Source: Eutrigla gurnardus | Taxonomy: Eukaryota > Chordata > Actinopteri > Perciformes > Triglidae | Assembly: GCA_963514095.1 (NCBI GenBank) | Contig: OY741281.1 | Location: 8,219,819 to 8,283,818 of the forward strand | Length of the DNA: 64,000 nt | Direction of reading: 5' to 3' | Part shown: positions 63,381 through 64,000 of the stretch, piece by piece | Numbering within the stretch: position 1 is the first letter of the stretch | How the letters are laid out: each line of letters starts with the position of its first letter | Notes under the pieces: generated by a model | What the model saw: only the letters and a program-made list of their open reading frames with translations | Databases searched by the model: none | What the model was told of the DNA's origin: nothing | Translations under genes and position numbers: made by a program

Positions 63381-63951
63381 ATGGATCAGTCTACGGCAGC
63401 GGAGCGGCGTATTTCACGTACGAGGAGCGAACCATAATCTTACAGAAATACGAAAAAGTTAAACATATAATACAGGCAAAAGGCAACAGTTTCATCTGCC
63501 AAATGCAGGAAGGACAGCTGGCAAAAACTCGCCGACTGTGTGGATGCGGAAGTCGTATTAATAGTATTAGTAGTACTATAATATGACTGCCCCATCATAA
63601 GGGCACTAGTAGATCAGACTGATTTGACTCCAACAGTAACTTCGCTGATAGCTTAGTGGTAGAGTTACCGACCCGTGTTACGAGGCTCCTTACAGCGGCC
63701 CTGGTTCGAATCCGCCCTGCGGCTGTCTTTTAAATCATGTCGTCACTCTTTCTTTAGTCCCTTTAATTCTTACGATGTCCTTCAGCAATAAAAGGCCAAA
63801 CATATAACTTTAAAATAATTAATTTGTTGCTTGGATGTATTCTTATAACGTGGTTTATGACAATATCAGCCTCATTCTTTCAGCTGCAATCCCGGCGGTG
63901 TAAAACGGACTTGGGAGCAAATCAATAAATATAAAAACATAATTCAAAGTG
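63381..63951 (+). pseudogene. broken Myb/SANT-like protein gene of the Harbinger-type element
   Basis: Exon 1 starts at ATG 63381 (MDQSTAAER), then continues in shifted frames as YEERTIILQKYEKVKHIIQ, AKGNS, and after another single-base shift SWQKLADCVDA. A probable second exon (63884-63951, after TTCTTTCAG, before GTAAGT) encodes NPGGVKRTWEQI and KYKNIIQS. This is the order of the SANT-type helix block in Harbinger accessory proteins. At least two frameshifts disable it, and the exon 1 donor is not clear. The gene would continue past the window. Confidence 0.7.
63643..63723 (+). other. tRNA-like sequence with intact A and B boxes inside the Harbinger-type intron
   Basis: TAGCTTAGTGGTAGAG (63649-63664) fits the pol III A box and GGTTCGAATCC (63703-63713) fits the B box exactly, at tRNA-like spacing. 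The T stem pairs poorly and no clean acceptor stem forms, so I call it tRNA-like rather than a functional tRNA gene. It could be a SINE head or a tRNA pseudogene captured by the element. Confidence 0.6.
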
Positions 63952-64000
63952 GTAAGTAGGCTGTACGCTGACAAAGAAAAGTCTTTCCCTCCGATGAGAA

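Larger units (their letters stand above)
63177..64000 (+). mobile_element. left part of a PIF/Harbinger-type element, running off the window
   Basis: The left terminus GGGCCCGCACTATGAAGCGA followed by CATACCCAGGGTTT and GCTGGTTATCAACTCG is of the kind found at ends of fish Harbinger-type elements. About 200 bases in, a coding region for the element's Myb/SANT-like DNA-binding protein begins. No right terminus is reached by 64000. Confidence 0.7.

Noticed and set aside
63643..63723. Functional tRNA gene
   Set aside because: A and B boxes are intact, but the T stem and acceptor stem do not pair properly, so only a tRNA-like element is claimed.

Overview
The window is nuclear DNA from a ray-finned fish, most likely a percomorph teleost. 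It carries three intron-containing plus-strand genes with canonical GT-AG splice sites. AT-rich introns and spacers hold dense microsatellites and degraded teleost-type transposable elements. A 200-base run of N (51713-51912) shows this is a draft assembly.

The genes, read by translating exons and comparing them with the vertebrate families from memory, are mbtps2 (site-2 protease, 11 coding exons, 500 aa), phex (M13 zinc endopeptidase, 22 exons, 743 aa) and ptchd1 (patched-domain protein, 4 exons, 964 aa). The order mbtps2-phex-ptchd1 matches the MBTPS2...PHEX...PTCHD1 block of human Xp22.11. The human neighbour SMS (between MBTPS2 and PHEX) and the mammalian retrogene YY2 (inside an MBTPS2 intron) are not visible here. 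The three genes are linked by ancient synteny rather than by one pathway: S2P cleaves membrane-bound transcription factors in the Golgi, PHEX is a cell-surface peptidase of mineralising tissue, and PTCHD1 is a neuronal multi-pass membrane protein.

Layout: 1-2160 is a mostly empty left flank with a possible minus-strand terminal exon at the very edge; 2161-12373 is mbtps2; 12501-13438 is a nearly perfect 938-bp palindromic element; 14726-15832 is degenerate and simple repeats; 16426-30039 is phex; 30040-37650 is a spacer with microsatellites and a G-quadruplex motif; 37650-49937 is the ptchd1 CpG-rich promoter, gene and 3' end. From 49938 to 64000 no host gene is visible. That tract is a transposon graveyard: a LINE fragment split by a DNA transposon, a second copy of that transposon 5.5 kb away, tRNA-derived SINE copies, an internally deleted Tc1/mariner element, and the left part of a PIF/Harbinger-type element that runs off the window.

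I found no clearly new biological system. The observations most worth checking are the foldback element with TTAA flanks, the tRNA-like pol III boxes inside an intron of the Harbinger-type gene, the two transposon copies with reciprocal end deletions, the His/Thr/Pro-rich loop insertion and additional intron in ptchd1, and microsatellites lying directly against splice sites in mbtps2 and phex.
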